From an uncultured Mucilaginibacter sp. (GTDB lineage: Bacteria; Bacteroidota; Bacteroidia; Sphingobacteriales; Sphingobacteriaceae): 64,000 nt of DNA. Where the stretch lies: the NCBI RefSeq assembly GCF_903893715.1, contig NZ_CAITNG010000142.1, positions 1 through 64,000 of the forward strand. The letters run 5' to 3'. The position numbers and the translations under genes are program-made. Shown here piece after piece: positions 1 to 8,630 of this stretch (the first letter of the stretch is position 1; each line of letters opens with the position of its first letter). Under the pieces are notes generated by a model, which was given only the letters and a program-made list of their open reading frames with translations, was not told where the DNA came from and made no database searches.

Positions 1-100
1 AAAAGTTGGTGAGGCCGAGTGCCAAAAGCTTACTGATGCCTATATTGCCAAAGTTGACCAACTACTGGAATTGAAGGAAAAAGACATCATGACGGTTTAA
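1..100 (+). CDS. frr: Ribosome recycling factor, C-terminal end (partial)
   Basis: The window opens inside a reading frame (codons from base 2) that encodes about 32 residues and stops at TAA 98-100. The visible tail carries AECQKLTDAYIAKVDQLL followed by a lysine/glutamate-rich KEKDIMTV end, which matches the last helix of ribosome recycling factor. That protein works with EF-G to split post-termination ribosomes. Only the C-terminus is present, so the identification rests on a short but characteristic segment. The gene's terminator seems to have been broken by an insertion just downstream (see 127-3358). Confidence 0.8.
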   Translation, partial: KVGEAECQKLTDAYIAKVDQLLELKEKDIMTV

Positions 101-767
101 AAGCAAACTGAATGTCAAATTATAAGGGAATGAGCTGATTAAGGGACCCTTATCATCAATCAAAATTAAAAAGACCCGATCCGAAGAAACTACGATAATG
201 AGTTTACTTGAAGATGCCATCCACAGGATATAAATACAGTTAGTGAACACTTAGTTGTTTTTATTTATTAAGGGAATAAGTGTGTATTTTCATCTCTCTC
301 CTTAAAGGGTAATCTAAATATACGCTAATAACTGGGGCCTCTAGAGGGATATTGCGTTTCAATACAACGATACGCCAATCAAACACTAAACATACATATA
401 CCATTTTTCGTGGTCTATTATTTAGACTACGCAATTTTTCGCAGTCTAAATTTAACGTTTTACTCACCTCTCGCCCAACGACGATAAAAAAACCTATGTT
501 TCACAGCAACAATTAATAAACGACATAAAAAAAAGATAATCAACCAATTACAAAACAACCGCGCCACATTTGGGATGTGGAGGCCGCAGGTTCTCTCGCC
601 CCTACCGGCAAAGCATCTTCTGCCAAAAGCAGGCAAAATAATTGCAGGCCATGACATAAAAAACGTCCGTTTTATAGCAGGTTTATTTTACTGTTTCTAA
701 TTTAATTGATAGTATTTTGGCTATATTTACCAAACACTATTAATTTGCTGAAGTAAACTTAGGTTAA
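101..767. other. AT-rich stretch without a convincing gene
   Basis: Short open frames exist on both strands (for example minus 460-657, 65 codons), but none has a recognisable family or a promoter-like upstream sequence. Bases 122-128 and 147-153 can pair (ATAAGGG/CCCTTAT). Bases 127-141 are the left copy of a 15-bp repeat found again at 3344-3358. I see no RNA gene here. Confidence 0.5.
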
Positions 768-893
768 ATGGCCAACTTAAACTACTATAATATCACCTCA
801 TTCGAGGAAATAAATATTCTCCCCAAATATTGGCAAAGCTTAAAACCACAATTTAGTGTAAGTCCATCCACCGGCGAGAGTTGTTCGGAATAA
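768..893 (+). pseudogene. Possible 5' gene fragment, 41 codons
   Basis: An ATG at 768 opens a frame beginning MANLNYYNITSFEEIN and continuing ILPKYWQSLKPQFSV, a composition that looks protein-like. It ends at TAA 891-893 after running into the antisense 3' end of the truncated LamG gene. I do not recognise a family. It could be the amino-terminal remnant of a gene cut by the same rearrangement that removed the end of the LamG gene, or a chance frame. Confidence 0.25.
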
Positions 894-2574
894 GGGTGCC
901 TATGCTATTTGTTATCTGCGTTTGTGTAATTGGCGTATTCCAAATACGTAATTCGTCTATCTCTCCTGCAAAAGGTTGCCCATAAGTTTGGCTTACTCCG
1001 ATCAGGAAATTGCCCGAAGCATAAACCGTTTCTATAACCTTTGTTGTGGGTATAGCTACACCATTAATATAGATACTCATGGTTCCGGTAGTTGCGTTCC
1101 AGGTGGCGGCAACATGTGTCCATGTACCAATAGTTACGTTTTGCACTGTGCCGGTATATTTATACATCGTGGGATAGCCGGTGCCGTTCACCCACACCTC
1201 GGCGGCCACAGTACCCTGGTTCAGGTAAAAGTTGTAATCGCCGTCTTTTCGCACAATCGATTTGATATCGTTTATATCACTTGGCTTTATCCAGGCTTCT
1301 AAAGTATAACCCGATTTGCCGAGGTTTGTAATAGCGCTTGTTGGCGGCACATCCACAAAACCACTATAGCCATCCAAATTAAGCGCATCGCCCCAATTAA
1401 CCACGCTACCCGCATCAGAGCCCATTGCCTTTAAAGTAACCGAACTGCCCTGGCAAAAAGTAGTTGGCCCCGAAGCTGTAATAGCCCCTACAGGAAAGGC
1501 CGAAACGTTAACAGTAACCGGTGCCGATGTAGAACTGTAACTTTTTACATAACTGTAAACATTGTTAGTAGAAATAGTAACAGAATATACGCCCGACGTG
1601 CCGACATTGATACTTTTCGTAGTTTCGCCCGTATTCCATAAATAGGTGTAATAATCCGCTGTCTGGGTGTTAGCTGTTAAAGTAACGATACCCCCGGCGC
1701 AGAAAGTGGTTGGGCCGCTCGCGTTAATAACTGGCACATTGAAAGTTACAGGTTCTGATGGGCCTGATGATATTGTATCACCTTTGATATCAGTAGCTGT
1801 AACAATAAAACTATAGGTCTGCCCGTTGGTTAAACCAGTAACAGTTAATGGTGAGTTTTGACCGCTAACGGTGGCCCCGCCGGGCGTTGCTGTTACACTA
1901 TAGCCGGCAATAGATGTTGGGTATGGACCAGGTGTTCCACTTACATCCTGCATTGCGTTAATCGCGCTAAAGTTTGGTGGCGTCGGCATAACGGTGAAGG
2001 GAACTCCTGTTAAAGCCGCTATCGGCTCCATAGTGTAGAGGTCGTATTGCTTAGTATTACCACTATAAATGTCATTTAAAAATACATAGGTGTTATTTGT
2101 TGTTAAGCAAACAATTTGGCTAGGGTCAATAAAGCCGATTGTATTACCATAAAAATCAACCTCGTTGTCGGTAAAGTCAATTGTAGAAAAATCAAACATA
2201 GTAAATTGACCAGTCGAAGCATCTAAAGTCAAATATGTTAGGCTTTTATCTAAAAAAGGTAACGCTTGGGCAACCGTGGGCGCTGGAATTATCGTTTGAT
2301 TAGTATAGGGGTCAAATTCGCTTCCATCGCTGTTTACACCTAAACCTGTTAACACATCAATATATGCGCCAAAAGTGTTGCTATAAGCAGCCGCCGACAA
2401 AAAAGGTGTCGCCGGGATGAAATTAACAGTAGCCTGGCCGTTAGCAGGTACAATCGATGTGATAACAGGCGGCCCTATTGGCACCTGGGCAAACACCGGG
2501 GCAGCGCTTAAAACAGCGGCCAAGCAAAACAAAAAAAGCCTTCCGGCAATACGTTGGGTAACAGTACTGGTCAT
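853..2574 (-). CDS. Secreted LamG/Ig-like repeat surface protein, apparently C-terminally truncated
   Basis: The 573-aa product begins with a signal peptide (basic start, LFLFCLAAVLSAAPVFA, cut near residue 29). A region with fibronectin/Ig-like character follows (VTGLTNGQTYSFIVTATD near residues 245-260). Two Ig/PKD-type segments share the phrase SGPTTFC and lie around residues 285-375. A LamG/concanavalin-like domain at about 395-560 has the typical LDGYSGFVDVP start and the EIDELRIWNTPITQTQI strand. In relatives this strand is followed by an AYYKF segment and usually by a T9SS sorting domain. Here the frame instead ends SRRWMDLH, so the domain edge and any sorting signal are missing. It is probably exported but no longer anchored, or non-functional. 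It lies within the putative insertion 127-3358. Confidence 0.65.
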   Translation of the reverse strand: MTSTVTQRIAGRLFLFCLAAVLSAAPVFAQVPIGPPVITSIVPANGQATVNFIPATPFLSAAAYSNTFGAYIDVLTGLGVNSDGSEFDPYTNQTIIPAPTVAQALPFLDKSLTYLTLDASTGQFTMFDFSTIDFTDNEVDFYGNTIGFIDPSQIVCLTTNNTYVFLNDIYSGNTKQYDLYTMEPIAALTGVPFTVMPTPPNFSAINAMQDVSGTPGPYPTSIAGYSVTATPGGATVSGQNSPLTVTGLTNGQTYSFIVTATDIKGDTISSGPSEPVTFNVPVINASGPTTFCAGGIVTLTANTQTADYYTYLWNTGETTKSINVGTSGVYSVTISTNNVYSYVKSYSSTSAPVTVNVSAFPVGAITASGPTTFCQGSSVTLKAMGSDAGSVVNWGDALNLDGYSGFVDVPPTSAITNLGKSGYTLEAWIKPSDINDIKSIVRKDGDYNFYLNQGTVAAEVWVNGTGYPTMYKYTGTVQNVTIGTWTHVAATWNATTGTMSIYINGVAIPTTKVIETVYASGNFLIGVSQTYGQPFAGEIDELRIWNTPITQTQITNSIGTLIPNNSRRWMDLH

Positions 2575-3343
2575 ATTTTAATAGGTTAAACAGTAAAAAA
2601 ATAAGGAAGATGTTTGTTTATGAAAAACGACTAAACGTATTGATTATTAGTAAATAATGTTTCCCAATAAATAAATGTAGTTTTTTATAAGTCACAAAAT
2701 GGAAAAAATAATTAAATAATTAACAGAGAAATTAAATTTCTTTATTAATTATAAAATACTGCGACAGCATATTTTGCGAACGCGAAAATGGCTGGCCTAC
2801 AATAGACCTTCGCTATTACCTCAGTTCAGTAGCGTAGCAACACCCATATTGATAAGCAAAAACAAATGCACCGGGCGAAATGCAAGAACGATTACCAATA
2901 AAAGCCGCCAAATGATGTTAATAGGCATGCTGTTATAGCCCTGTAAAATCCGGAAATGAGGATTGATCTGTTGCGGTAAGCAACTGTACTATCGCTCTTA
3001 AATTCCACGTTTACCATTCAAATGGCGGTAGTCAACGAACTGTTAGTTTCAAATCAGAGGAAGAGCCTATCCGGGAAGTGGTAACCTGATAACTATGGTG
3101 GTCTTTCCGGCAGTAAGTGTTACAAAACAACAGTTGGATTGATATCATGACACGAAGATGAACTAACGAAACATTATCAGTAGATAGTTTTTCATAATTT
3201 TGTTCACTTCAATGGGATCGATAGACTATTGTTTAAAGTCCATCAAATAAGATTCAATTACAAGAGATTGTTTCCGAAATGTTTCAGATAATCTAAGTGT
3301 TAACAATCAATCGCATTGATATACAAGTAATTAAATTGACACA

Positions 3344-3376
3344 GGAATGAGCTGATTAGCCATTCCCTTTTTTTAT
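3344..3376 (+). terminator. Right half of the presumed frr terminator
   Basis: GGAATG (3344-3349) pairs with CATTCC (3361-3366) across an 11-base loop, followed by a T-rich run. The stem would grow to 9 bp if the AAG found before the left repeat copy at 124-126 preceded it, which suggests this is the displaced 3' half of the original frr terminator. Confidence 0.5.
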
Positions 3377-3381
3377 TTTTG
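3374..3381 (+). promoter_or_regulatory. Bacteroidetes -7 box (TATTTTTG) abutting the start codon
   Basis: TATTTTTG fits the TAnnTTTG consensus and ends 6 bases before ATG 3388, so transcription would begin at or within a few bases of the start codon. No good TTTG -33 element is visible at the usual spacing, which keeps confidence low. Confidence 0.35.
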
Positions 3382-3387
3382 TTACCA

Positions 3388-5160
3388 ATGAAGACACTCT
3401 TATCCTATTTAAAACAACACCGCTGGATCGTGGCGCTCGCGCTGCTGCTTGCGGCATTCAACATAGGTTTCTCGTTAATGGACCCCTTTTTCACCGGTAA
3501 AATAGTTGACCAGGCTATAGAAAAACGCGATTCGTTAAGCCATGCCGAGTTTGTATCAGTTATACTGAAATGGGTCGGTCTGGCAATCGGCTCTGCAATG
3601 GTATCGCGTATAGCTAAAAACTTCCAGGATTATTATACAAATATCATTACTCAAAAAGTTGGCGCAAAAATGTATGCGGATGGGTTACAACATTCCCTTA
3701 AACTGCCATATCAGGTTTTTGAAGACCAACGAAGTGGCGAAACTTTAGGGATACTTCAAAAGGTGCGCCTCGATTCCGAAAAGTTTATTACCGCTTTTAT
3801 CAGTGTATTATTTGTTAGTATAATAGGCATGGGCTTTGTCATCGTTTATTCGTTAACGGTAAGCTACAAAGTTACGTTGGTATATTTTGGAGCTATACCG
3901 ATAATTGCACTTGTCAGTGTTTTGTTGAGCAAGCGTATCAAAACCATACAACGTAAAATTGTAGGTGAAACAACAGCGTTAGCAGGCTCTACCACCGAGT
4001 CGCTACGTAATATCGAATTGATAAAGAGCCTTGGTTTGGCCGATCAGGAAATTGATCGTTTGAACAAAACCACTTACAAAATTTTAGGCCTCGAACTACA
4101 AAAAGTAAAATTTGTAAGGAGTATGAGTTTTGTACAAGGTACAACCGTAAACTTTGTGAGAAGTGTTATGATCGTGGTTTTACTGCTGTTGATATTTGAG
4201 CGCAGCATTTCTCCGGGGCAGTATTTTAGTTTTCTTTTTTACTCTTTCTTTTTGTTTAACCCTTTACAGGAACTCGGTAATGTGATCTTGGCTTGGCGCG
4301 AATCTGAAGTATCAATGGGCAACTTCGTTCGTATACTGAGCACGCCTATCGATGTTAAACCTGAAAAACCGGTACTCATCGAAAAGGTAAAAACACTGGA
4401 GTTTAAGGATGTAGTATTTAAACACCTTACCGCTACGCGCAATGCCCTTAACGGGATAGGTTTCAAGGTAAATACGGGCGAAACCATCGCTTTTGTTGGC
4501 CCTTCGGGCTCCGGTAAAACCACGCTGGTTAAACTGTTGGTTGGCCTTTATCAACCATTAGAAGGTAAGGTGTTATACAATAATACCGAAAGCAGCGAGA
4601 TAGACCTCGATCAACTCCGCGAAAAAATAGGCTTTGTTACGCAGGATACCCAACTATTTTCGGGTTCTATCCGCGAGAACCTGTTATTTGTTCGCCCTGA
4701 AGCCACCGACGAGCAATGCTTGAACGTATTACAAAAAGCAGCCTGCCAAACCCTGATGGCCCGCGCCAGTCATGGCCTTGATACCGTTATCGGCGAAGGC
4801 GGCGTGAAGGTATCGGGCGGCGAAAAACAACGTTTGTCCATCGCCCGTGCCTTACTGCGCAACCCCGATATTTTGGTGTTCGACGAAGCCACTTCGTCCC
4901 TCGATTCGATAACCGAAGAAGAAATTACGGAGACCATCCGCGATGTATCGACCCTGGATGAACACCATATTACCATTCTCATCGCCCACCGCTTATCCAC
5001 TATTATGCATGCCGACAGGATATATGTGCTCGAAAAAGGCCATATTATCGAGGCTGGCAAGCACCCGGAATTGTTAGAGCAAAAAGGCTTGTATTATGCC
5101 ATGTGGCGCCAACAGATAGGCGAAAAGTATACGGCGTCCGAAACATTTGCTTTAAATTAA
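3388..5160 (+). CDS. ABC exporter, fused membrane and ATPase domains (MsbA-like)
   Basis: The 590-aa protein is a half-transporter. An ABC type I exporter membrane domain with about six helices spans residues 1-300, and an ATP-binding domain follows from about 340. Walker A is GPSGSGKTT (about residue 371), the signature is VSGGEKQR (about 475), Walker B is ILVFDEATSS (about 495), and the switch histidine is in LIAHRLST. Members export lipids, lipid A precursors, peptides or drugs as homodimers; the substrate cannot be read from the sequence. A frame-extending TTG at 3379 lies inside the -7 box, so ATG 3388 is the better start. It stands alone downstream of the insertion scar and was probably next to frr originally. 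Confidence 0.9.
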   Translation: MKTLLSYLKQHRWIVALALLLAAFNIGFSLMDPFFTGKIVDQAIEKRDSLSHAEFVSVILKWVGLAIGSAMVSRIAKNFQDYYTNIITQKVGAKMYADGLQHSLKLPYQVFEDQRSGETLGILQKVRLDSEKFITAFISVLFVSIIGMGFVIVYSLTVSYKVTLVYFGAIPIIALVSVLLSKRIKTIQRKIVGETTALAGSTTESLRNIELIKSLGLADQEIDRLNKTTYKILGLELQKVKFVRSMSFVQGTTVNFVRSVMIVVLLLLIFERSISPGQYFSFLFYSFFLFNPLQELGNVILAWRESEVSMGNFVRILSTPIDVKPEKPVLIEKVKTLEFKDVVFKHLTATRNALNGIGFKVNTGETIAFVGPSGSGKTTLVKLLVGLYQPLEGKVLYNNTESSEIDLDQLREKIGFVTQDTQLFSGSIRENLLFVRPEATDEQCLNVLQKAACQTLMARASHGLDTVIGEGGVKVSGGEKQRLSIARALLRNPDILVFDEATSSLDSITEEEITETIRDVSTLDEHHITILIAHRLSTIMHADRIYVLEKGHIIEAGKHPELLEQKGLYYAMWRQQIGEKYTASETFALN

Positions 5161-5233
5161 ACTTATTTGGGTTTCGATTGTCTTTATAAACATTACTGTA
5201 CAATCCTAACTTTCACAGTTTAATTCAATCGTC

Positions 5234-5446
5234 ATGGAATTTGTTACTTCAATGGTCAGCGGTGTTGTTGGCCTCATCTTTTTCATCATCGAGTTGATAC
5301 TCGTGGTGTACGCTTTGATGGATATCTTTAAAAATTCAAGTTTTAGCCAAAGCACCAAACTGCTTTGGTTTATCATTATCCTATTGATACCCATCTTGGG
5401 CTCATTGCTCTACCTGTTTTGGGGTCGTACCAAAAACTTTTTGTAA
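5234..5446 (+). CDS. Small PLDc_N-type membrane protein
   Basis: The 70-aa peptide has two hydrophobic helices (about residues 8-30 and 42-62). The second contains LLWFIIILLIPILGSLLYLFWGR, shown here only as two overlapping landmarks: the conserved WFIIIL and the PILGSLLYLFWGR ending. This pattern is that of the phospholipase D N-terminal (PLDc_N) family, which is often found as a stand-alone peptide in Bacteroidota with no known role. It lies 73 bases after the ABC exporter on the same strand and may share its transcript. Confidence 0.7.
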   Translation: MEFVTSMVSGVVGLIFFIIELILVVYALMDIFKNSSFSQSTKLLWFIIILLIPILGSLLYLFWGRTKNFL

Positions 5447-5464
5447 ACAACAACCAAACCCCCG

Positions 5465-5559
5465 TGTCATTTCGACCGTAGGGAGAAAACTTTACAAAAC
5501 AGACTCCCGGAGCCCGTAATGCCCGTAAAGTTTTCTCCTCGTACCTCGTCGAAATGACA
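5465..5559. repeat. Inverted repeat with TGTCATTTCGAC ends, probable bidirectional terminator
   Basis: TGTCATTTCGA at 5465 is mirrored by TCGAAATGACA ending at 5559. Inside, a GGAGAAAACTTTA arm pairs with TAAAGTTTTCTCC. The result is a long imperfect hairpin exactly between two convergent genes. From general knowledge, sequences of the TGTCATTTCGAC type are dispersed many times in Sphingobacteriaceae genomes; here only one copy is seen. Confidence 0.7.
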
Positions 5560-5563
5560 GTTT

Positions 5564-6871
5564 TTATGCCGCGGGTTCCGGCGCGTGTATCTCTTCCATT
5601 TTCATGGGAACAAGCTTTTTTGTGTTGAGCCAGGTTACGGTAACAATCAATAAGGTCATGCCGCCACCAAAAAGCACCGATGGTATAGTGCCCATAAACT
5701 GCGCCGCCATACCCGATTCAAAGGCTCCAATCTCGTTAGACGAGTTGATAAACATGGAGTTTACCGCCGATACCCTGCCCCGCATTTTTTCGGGGATGAG
5801 CACCTGCATAATGGTCGACCGTATCACCATGCTCACACTATCGAACGAGCCTAACATAAACAGGAAGAACAACGACAGGTAGAAGTTTCTAGATAAGCCA
5901 AAACATATGATGGATATACTAAAACCGGTTACGGCAATGAGCAAATTTCGCCAGGGTTTACCCATGGGCGAGTAGCGTGTCAGAATAAACATCGTGATTA
6001 CCGCCCCTACCGAATCTGCTGCGCGCATCATACCAAAACCGGCGGCGCCAACGCTCAAAATATCCTTGGCAAATACCGGCAGCACGGCCACTACGCCTCC
6101 AAACAATACGGCAAACAAATCAAGGGTTTGCGCGCCCAACAGCATGCGGCTGCTTTTATAAAAACGCCAGCCTTCCATCAGGCTTTCGGATATGCTTTCT
6201 TTAGGCACATATTCAGGGTGGTGCCTGTTTAAAAATAAGATGGATATGAGCGCTATGCTGATAAAGATGAGTATCACCAAAAAGGTTACCGTAACGCCCG
6301 CCCAGGCAAACAAAAAACCGCCCACCATAGGGCCAACTACCGAAGCGAACTGCCAGGTGGTGCTGTTCCAGATGGAGGAGTTTTGGTACTCATGCTTGGG
6401 GATGATACGCGCCATGATGCTGAATGCTGTTGGCCCGTAAAAACCCCGGCCCAGCCCTACCACAAATATCATGGCATAGATAAAAAACAGTTCCACACCA
6501 TTGCTGATGTAACGTTTGGCTTGCGGCATGGTAACCAGCAGCAATACCGCCGAAGCCAGCCACATGGCCGAAAAGATAATGAGCATTAACCGTTTGCGCT
6601 CCGATTTATCAGCAATATAGCCGCCGTATAGGGCGATACTAATGGCAGGAACAGCCTCGGCCAAACCAATAAAACCCAAAGCCGACTTAAGCCCCGTTAA
6701 CTTGTAAATATAATAACCGATGATAACGGCCTGCATTTGGTAAGCAAACGTAAAAAAGAAACGCATGCTCAAATACCAGCGAAACTCTTTATAACGCAGG
6801 GCCGCGTAACGGTCTTTTTTAATGGGTTTACCCGTTTCTCCTTCTTCCAATGTTGATAAAGTATAGCACAA
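5564..6871 (-). CDS. MFS transporter (EntS/MFS_3-like exporter)
   Basis: About 435 aa with roughly 12 hydrophobic helices and the glycine-rich loops of the major facilitator superfamily (for example GLGRGFYGPTAFSIMARI after helix 4, and MRGRVSAVNSMFINSSNEIGAF in the second half). The latter motif is typical of the enterobactin-exporter-like MFS_3 group. The start is uncertain. The longest frame begins at a TTG at 6871; a second TTG seven codons later would leave the conserved KKDRYAALRYKEFRWYL amphipathic start. No downstream ATG precedes this conserved stretch. The substrate is unknown. It converges with the PLDc_N gene. Confidence 0.85.
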   Translation of the reverse strand: MCYTLSTLEEGETGKPIKKDRYAALRYKEFRWYLSMRFFFTFAYQMQAVIIGYYIYKLTGLKSALGFIGLAEAVPAISIALYGGYIADKSERKRLMLIIFSAMWLASAVLLLVTMPQAKRYISNGVELFFIYAMIFVVGLGRGFYGPTAFSIMARIIPKHEYQNSSIWNSTTWQFASVVGPMVGGFLFAWAGVTVTFLVILIFISIALISILFLNRHHPEYVPKESISESLMEGWRFYKSSRMLLGAQTLDLFAVLFGGVVAVLPVFAKDILSVGAAGFGMMRAADSVGAVITMFILTRYSPMGKPWRNLLIAVTGFSISIICFGLSRNFYLSLFFLFMLGSFDSVSMVIRSTIMQVLIPEKMRGRVSAVNSMFINSSNEIGAFESGMAAQFMGTIPSVLFGGGMTLLIVTVTWLNTKKLVPMKMEEIHAPEPAA

Positions 6872-6930
6872 ACATACTTAACGCTATGTTGACTTGAGGT
6901 AAAAAAATAAATTGATTAGCCAGGGGTTGA

Positions 6931-7134
6931 TTAAAATCCTACTTTTTCCGACAGTATTTCTTCAACATCCTTGCTGTCTACACCATGTTTACGGGCTATC
7001 TCGGCTAACAAGCGTGTTTGCACACGTTGATTCCGCAAAATATGCGGAATGCTGAAAAGTGTGCGTATCACCAGTACCGACAGTGCAGTCGAGATAATAA
7101 AGAAGATAATATAAGCCCAATTACTCGTCATCAT
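6931..7134 (-). CDS. Small protein with one membrane helix, unknown function
   Basis: 67 aa. One hydrophobic helix at residues 5-27 (WAYIIFFIISTALSVLVI) is followed by a charged helical tail ending RKHGVDSKDVEEILSEKVGF. Two adjacent ATG codons (7134 and 7131) are possible starts. It sits between the M28 peptidase and the MFS gene on the same strand. I do not recognise a family. Confidence 0.55.
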   Translation of the reverse strand: MMTSNWAYIIFFIISTALSVLVIRTLFSIPHILRNQRVQTRLLAEIARKHGVDSKDVEEILSEKVGF

Positions 7135-7175
7135 AAAGCTCGTTTTTTAGGTTATGATTGTTTAAAATTCGTGAT

Positions 7176-8561
7176 TTAAAACTTCAGCCCGTGTTGGTCT
7201 ATTAAATACATCAGCGATGCCATGGCTGCCGAACCCAGTTCCAGTTCACGTTTGTTTACATTCTCGAACACATCATTGGGTGTATGGTGTATATCAAAAT
7301 ATCGTTGCGAGTCGCCTTTAAAGCCGATGAGCACTACGCCGGGTACTTTTCCCTGTAAAGGTTCAATATCGCTGCCACCACCACCATTGGTTAGCTTGTC
7401 GGCATCATAAGGCTCCAACAACGGCTTCCAGTATTGGTTGATGACCTTCAGCGCACCCGGCTGCAAGCCGCTAAAGCCGAATCCGCGTGGAGTAAAACCA
7501 CCGCCATCGGTTTCAATGGCTGCTATATGGTCTTCTTTATTTTGGGCGGCCAGCTCAGCATATTTATCACCACCAAGGTCGCCGTTTTCTTCGTTCATAA
7601 AAAACACCACACGCAGGCTGTTTTTTGGGCGATAGTTCATCGCTTTTAAAATGCGCACTGCCTCTAACGCGCCGGTTACACCGGTACCATCGTCATTAGC
7701 ACCTTCGGCCAAATCCCACGAATCCAGGTGCCCGCCTACGATGATAAATTTATTGGGGTTCTCAGTTCCTGTCAGTTCGCCTACCACGTTAAACGATGGT
7801 GCATCGGGCAGTTGCCCGCAGTTGGTTTTAAAGTAAAATTTGGTACCGGGCGACTTTTTTAACGCAGCGCTTAACTCGTTGGCCGCTATGGTAGAGATGG
7901 CCGCAGCAGGTATCTTCGGCACGCCGTCAATATAATTGGTTGTACCCGTATGGGGATAATTATCCAGAGCCTCGGTAAGCGAACGTACAATAACACCCAC
8001 CGCGCCATATTTTGCCGCTGCTGCAGGCCCGGCAAAACGCTGGTCGCCGGCGGTGCCATAAGCCGCTCCGGTTTCGATGAAGCGTGGGTCAAACGGACGG
8101 TTAAAAAACACAATTTTTCCTTTTATCCCGGCCTCGCCCAATGTTTTTAATTCGTCCAAACTATGCAGCTCAATTACATTGGCAGTAAGCCCCGCTTTAG
8201 GTGTGGCTACCGACATGCCCAATGCGCATATCGCTACAGGCGTTTTCTCTGTTCCCTCAACAATAAAGCCCTGCTCCTTTGCGCCGCGTACCCAGTGAGG
8301 CACCATACAAGGCTGCAAAAACACCTTATCAAAGCCATAGCTTTCCATCAGCTTTTTGCCCCAGTCCACCGCCTTTTGCGCGTTTGCCGAGCCGCTTAAA
8401 CGCTGACCAATATTTTTGCACAAGTAATGCAAATTCTGGTAGCATTGGCCGTTAACCAAAGCCTCATCGTAAATTTTTCGCAGCATCACAGAGTCGGCCT
8501 TTTGCGCGAATACGCCAATAGAAAAAGTTAACAGGGCAAGCAGGGTAAGGGTTTTCTTCAT
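7176..8561 (-). CDS. Secreted M28 zinc peptidase with PA domain (carboxypeptidase Q-like)
   Basis: 461 aa from an ATG at 8561; a longer in-frame start at 8615 would put 18 polar residues in front of the signal peptide MKKTLTLLALLTFSIGVFA. A protease-associated insert spans about residues 130-235. The M28 co-catalytic zinc site is complete: GGHLDSWD and the following NDDGTG (about 275-285), NEENGD (about 320), ETDGGG (about 348) and HHTPND (about 425). Such enzymes act as exported aminopeptidases or dipeptidases. It is followed on the minus strand by a 67-aa membrane protein and preceded by the GH42 enzyme, which suggests a periplasmic nutrient-scavenging neighbourhood, though no shared operon is proven. 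Confidence 0.88.
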   Translation of the reverse strand: MKKTLTLLALLTFSIGVFAQKADSVMLRKIYDEALVNGQCYQNLHYLCKNIGQRLSGSANAQKAVDWGKKLMESYGFDKVFLQPCMVPHWVRGAKEQGFIVEGTEKTPVAICALGMSVATPKAGLTANVIELHSLDELKTLGEAGIKGKIVFFNRPFDPRFIETGAAYGTAGDQRFAGPAAAAKYGAVGVIVRSLTEALDNYPHTGTTNYIDGVPKIPAAAISTIAANELSAALKKSPGTKFYFKTNCGQLPDAPSFNVVGELTGTENPNKFIIVGGHLDSWDLAEGANDDGTGVTGALEAVRILKAMNYRPKNSLRVVFFMNEENGDLGGDKYAELAAQNKEDHIAAIETDGGGFTPRGFGFSGLQPGALKVINQYWKPLLEPYDADKLTNGGGGSDIEPLQGKVPGVVLIGFKGDSQRYFDIHHTPNDVFENVNKRELELGSAAMASLMYLIDQHGLKF

Positions 8562-8630
8562 CTGTACATGGGTGTTTAAAATTTGTTCGTCGTCAATTTC
8601 TTCTGCGTTACCCAAATATGCGGTTTTTGC

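Larger units (their letters stand above)
127..3358. mobile_element. Putative 3.2 kb insertion into the frr terminator, flanked by a 15-bp direct repeat
   Basis: The sequence GGAATGAGCTGATTA occurs at 127-141, directly after frr, and again at 3344-3358, directly before the ABC exporter gene. The left copy is preceded by AAG (AAGGGAATG, 124-132). The right copy is followed by CATTCCCTT and a T-run (3361-3375). Joining the left flank to the right flank rebuilds a 9-bp-stem terminator, AAGGGAATG / CATTCCCTT plus T-tract, which neither side has alone. The inference is that about 3,217 bp went into an intact frr terminator and duplicated 15 bp. No recombinase, transposase or terminal inverted repeat is visible inside, so it would be a remnant or a passively integrated element. 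Confidence 0.5.
2575..3387. other. Long gene-poor stretch upstream of the ABC exporter
   Basis: Bases 2575-2760 are AT-rich and would hold the promoter of the leftward LamG gene. Bases 2800-3200 are richer in GC and look like degraded coding sequence, but every frame is broken and no family can be named. The right copy of the 15-bp repeat and the terminator-like hairpin 3344-3375 close the stretch. Confidence 0.4.

Noticed and set aside
460-657. Minus-strand open frame of 65 codons with a hydrophobic middle
   Set aside because: No family resemblance, no promoter, and it lies inside the presumed insertion with degraded sequence.
976-1302. Plus-strand 108-codon frame
   Set aside because: Antisense shadow of the LamG gene; composition mirrors the other strand and no start context is seen.
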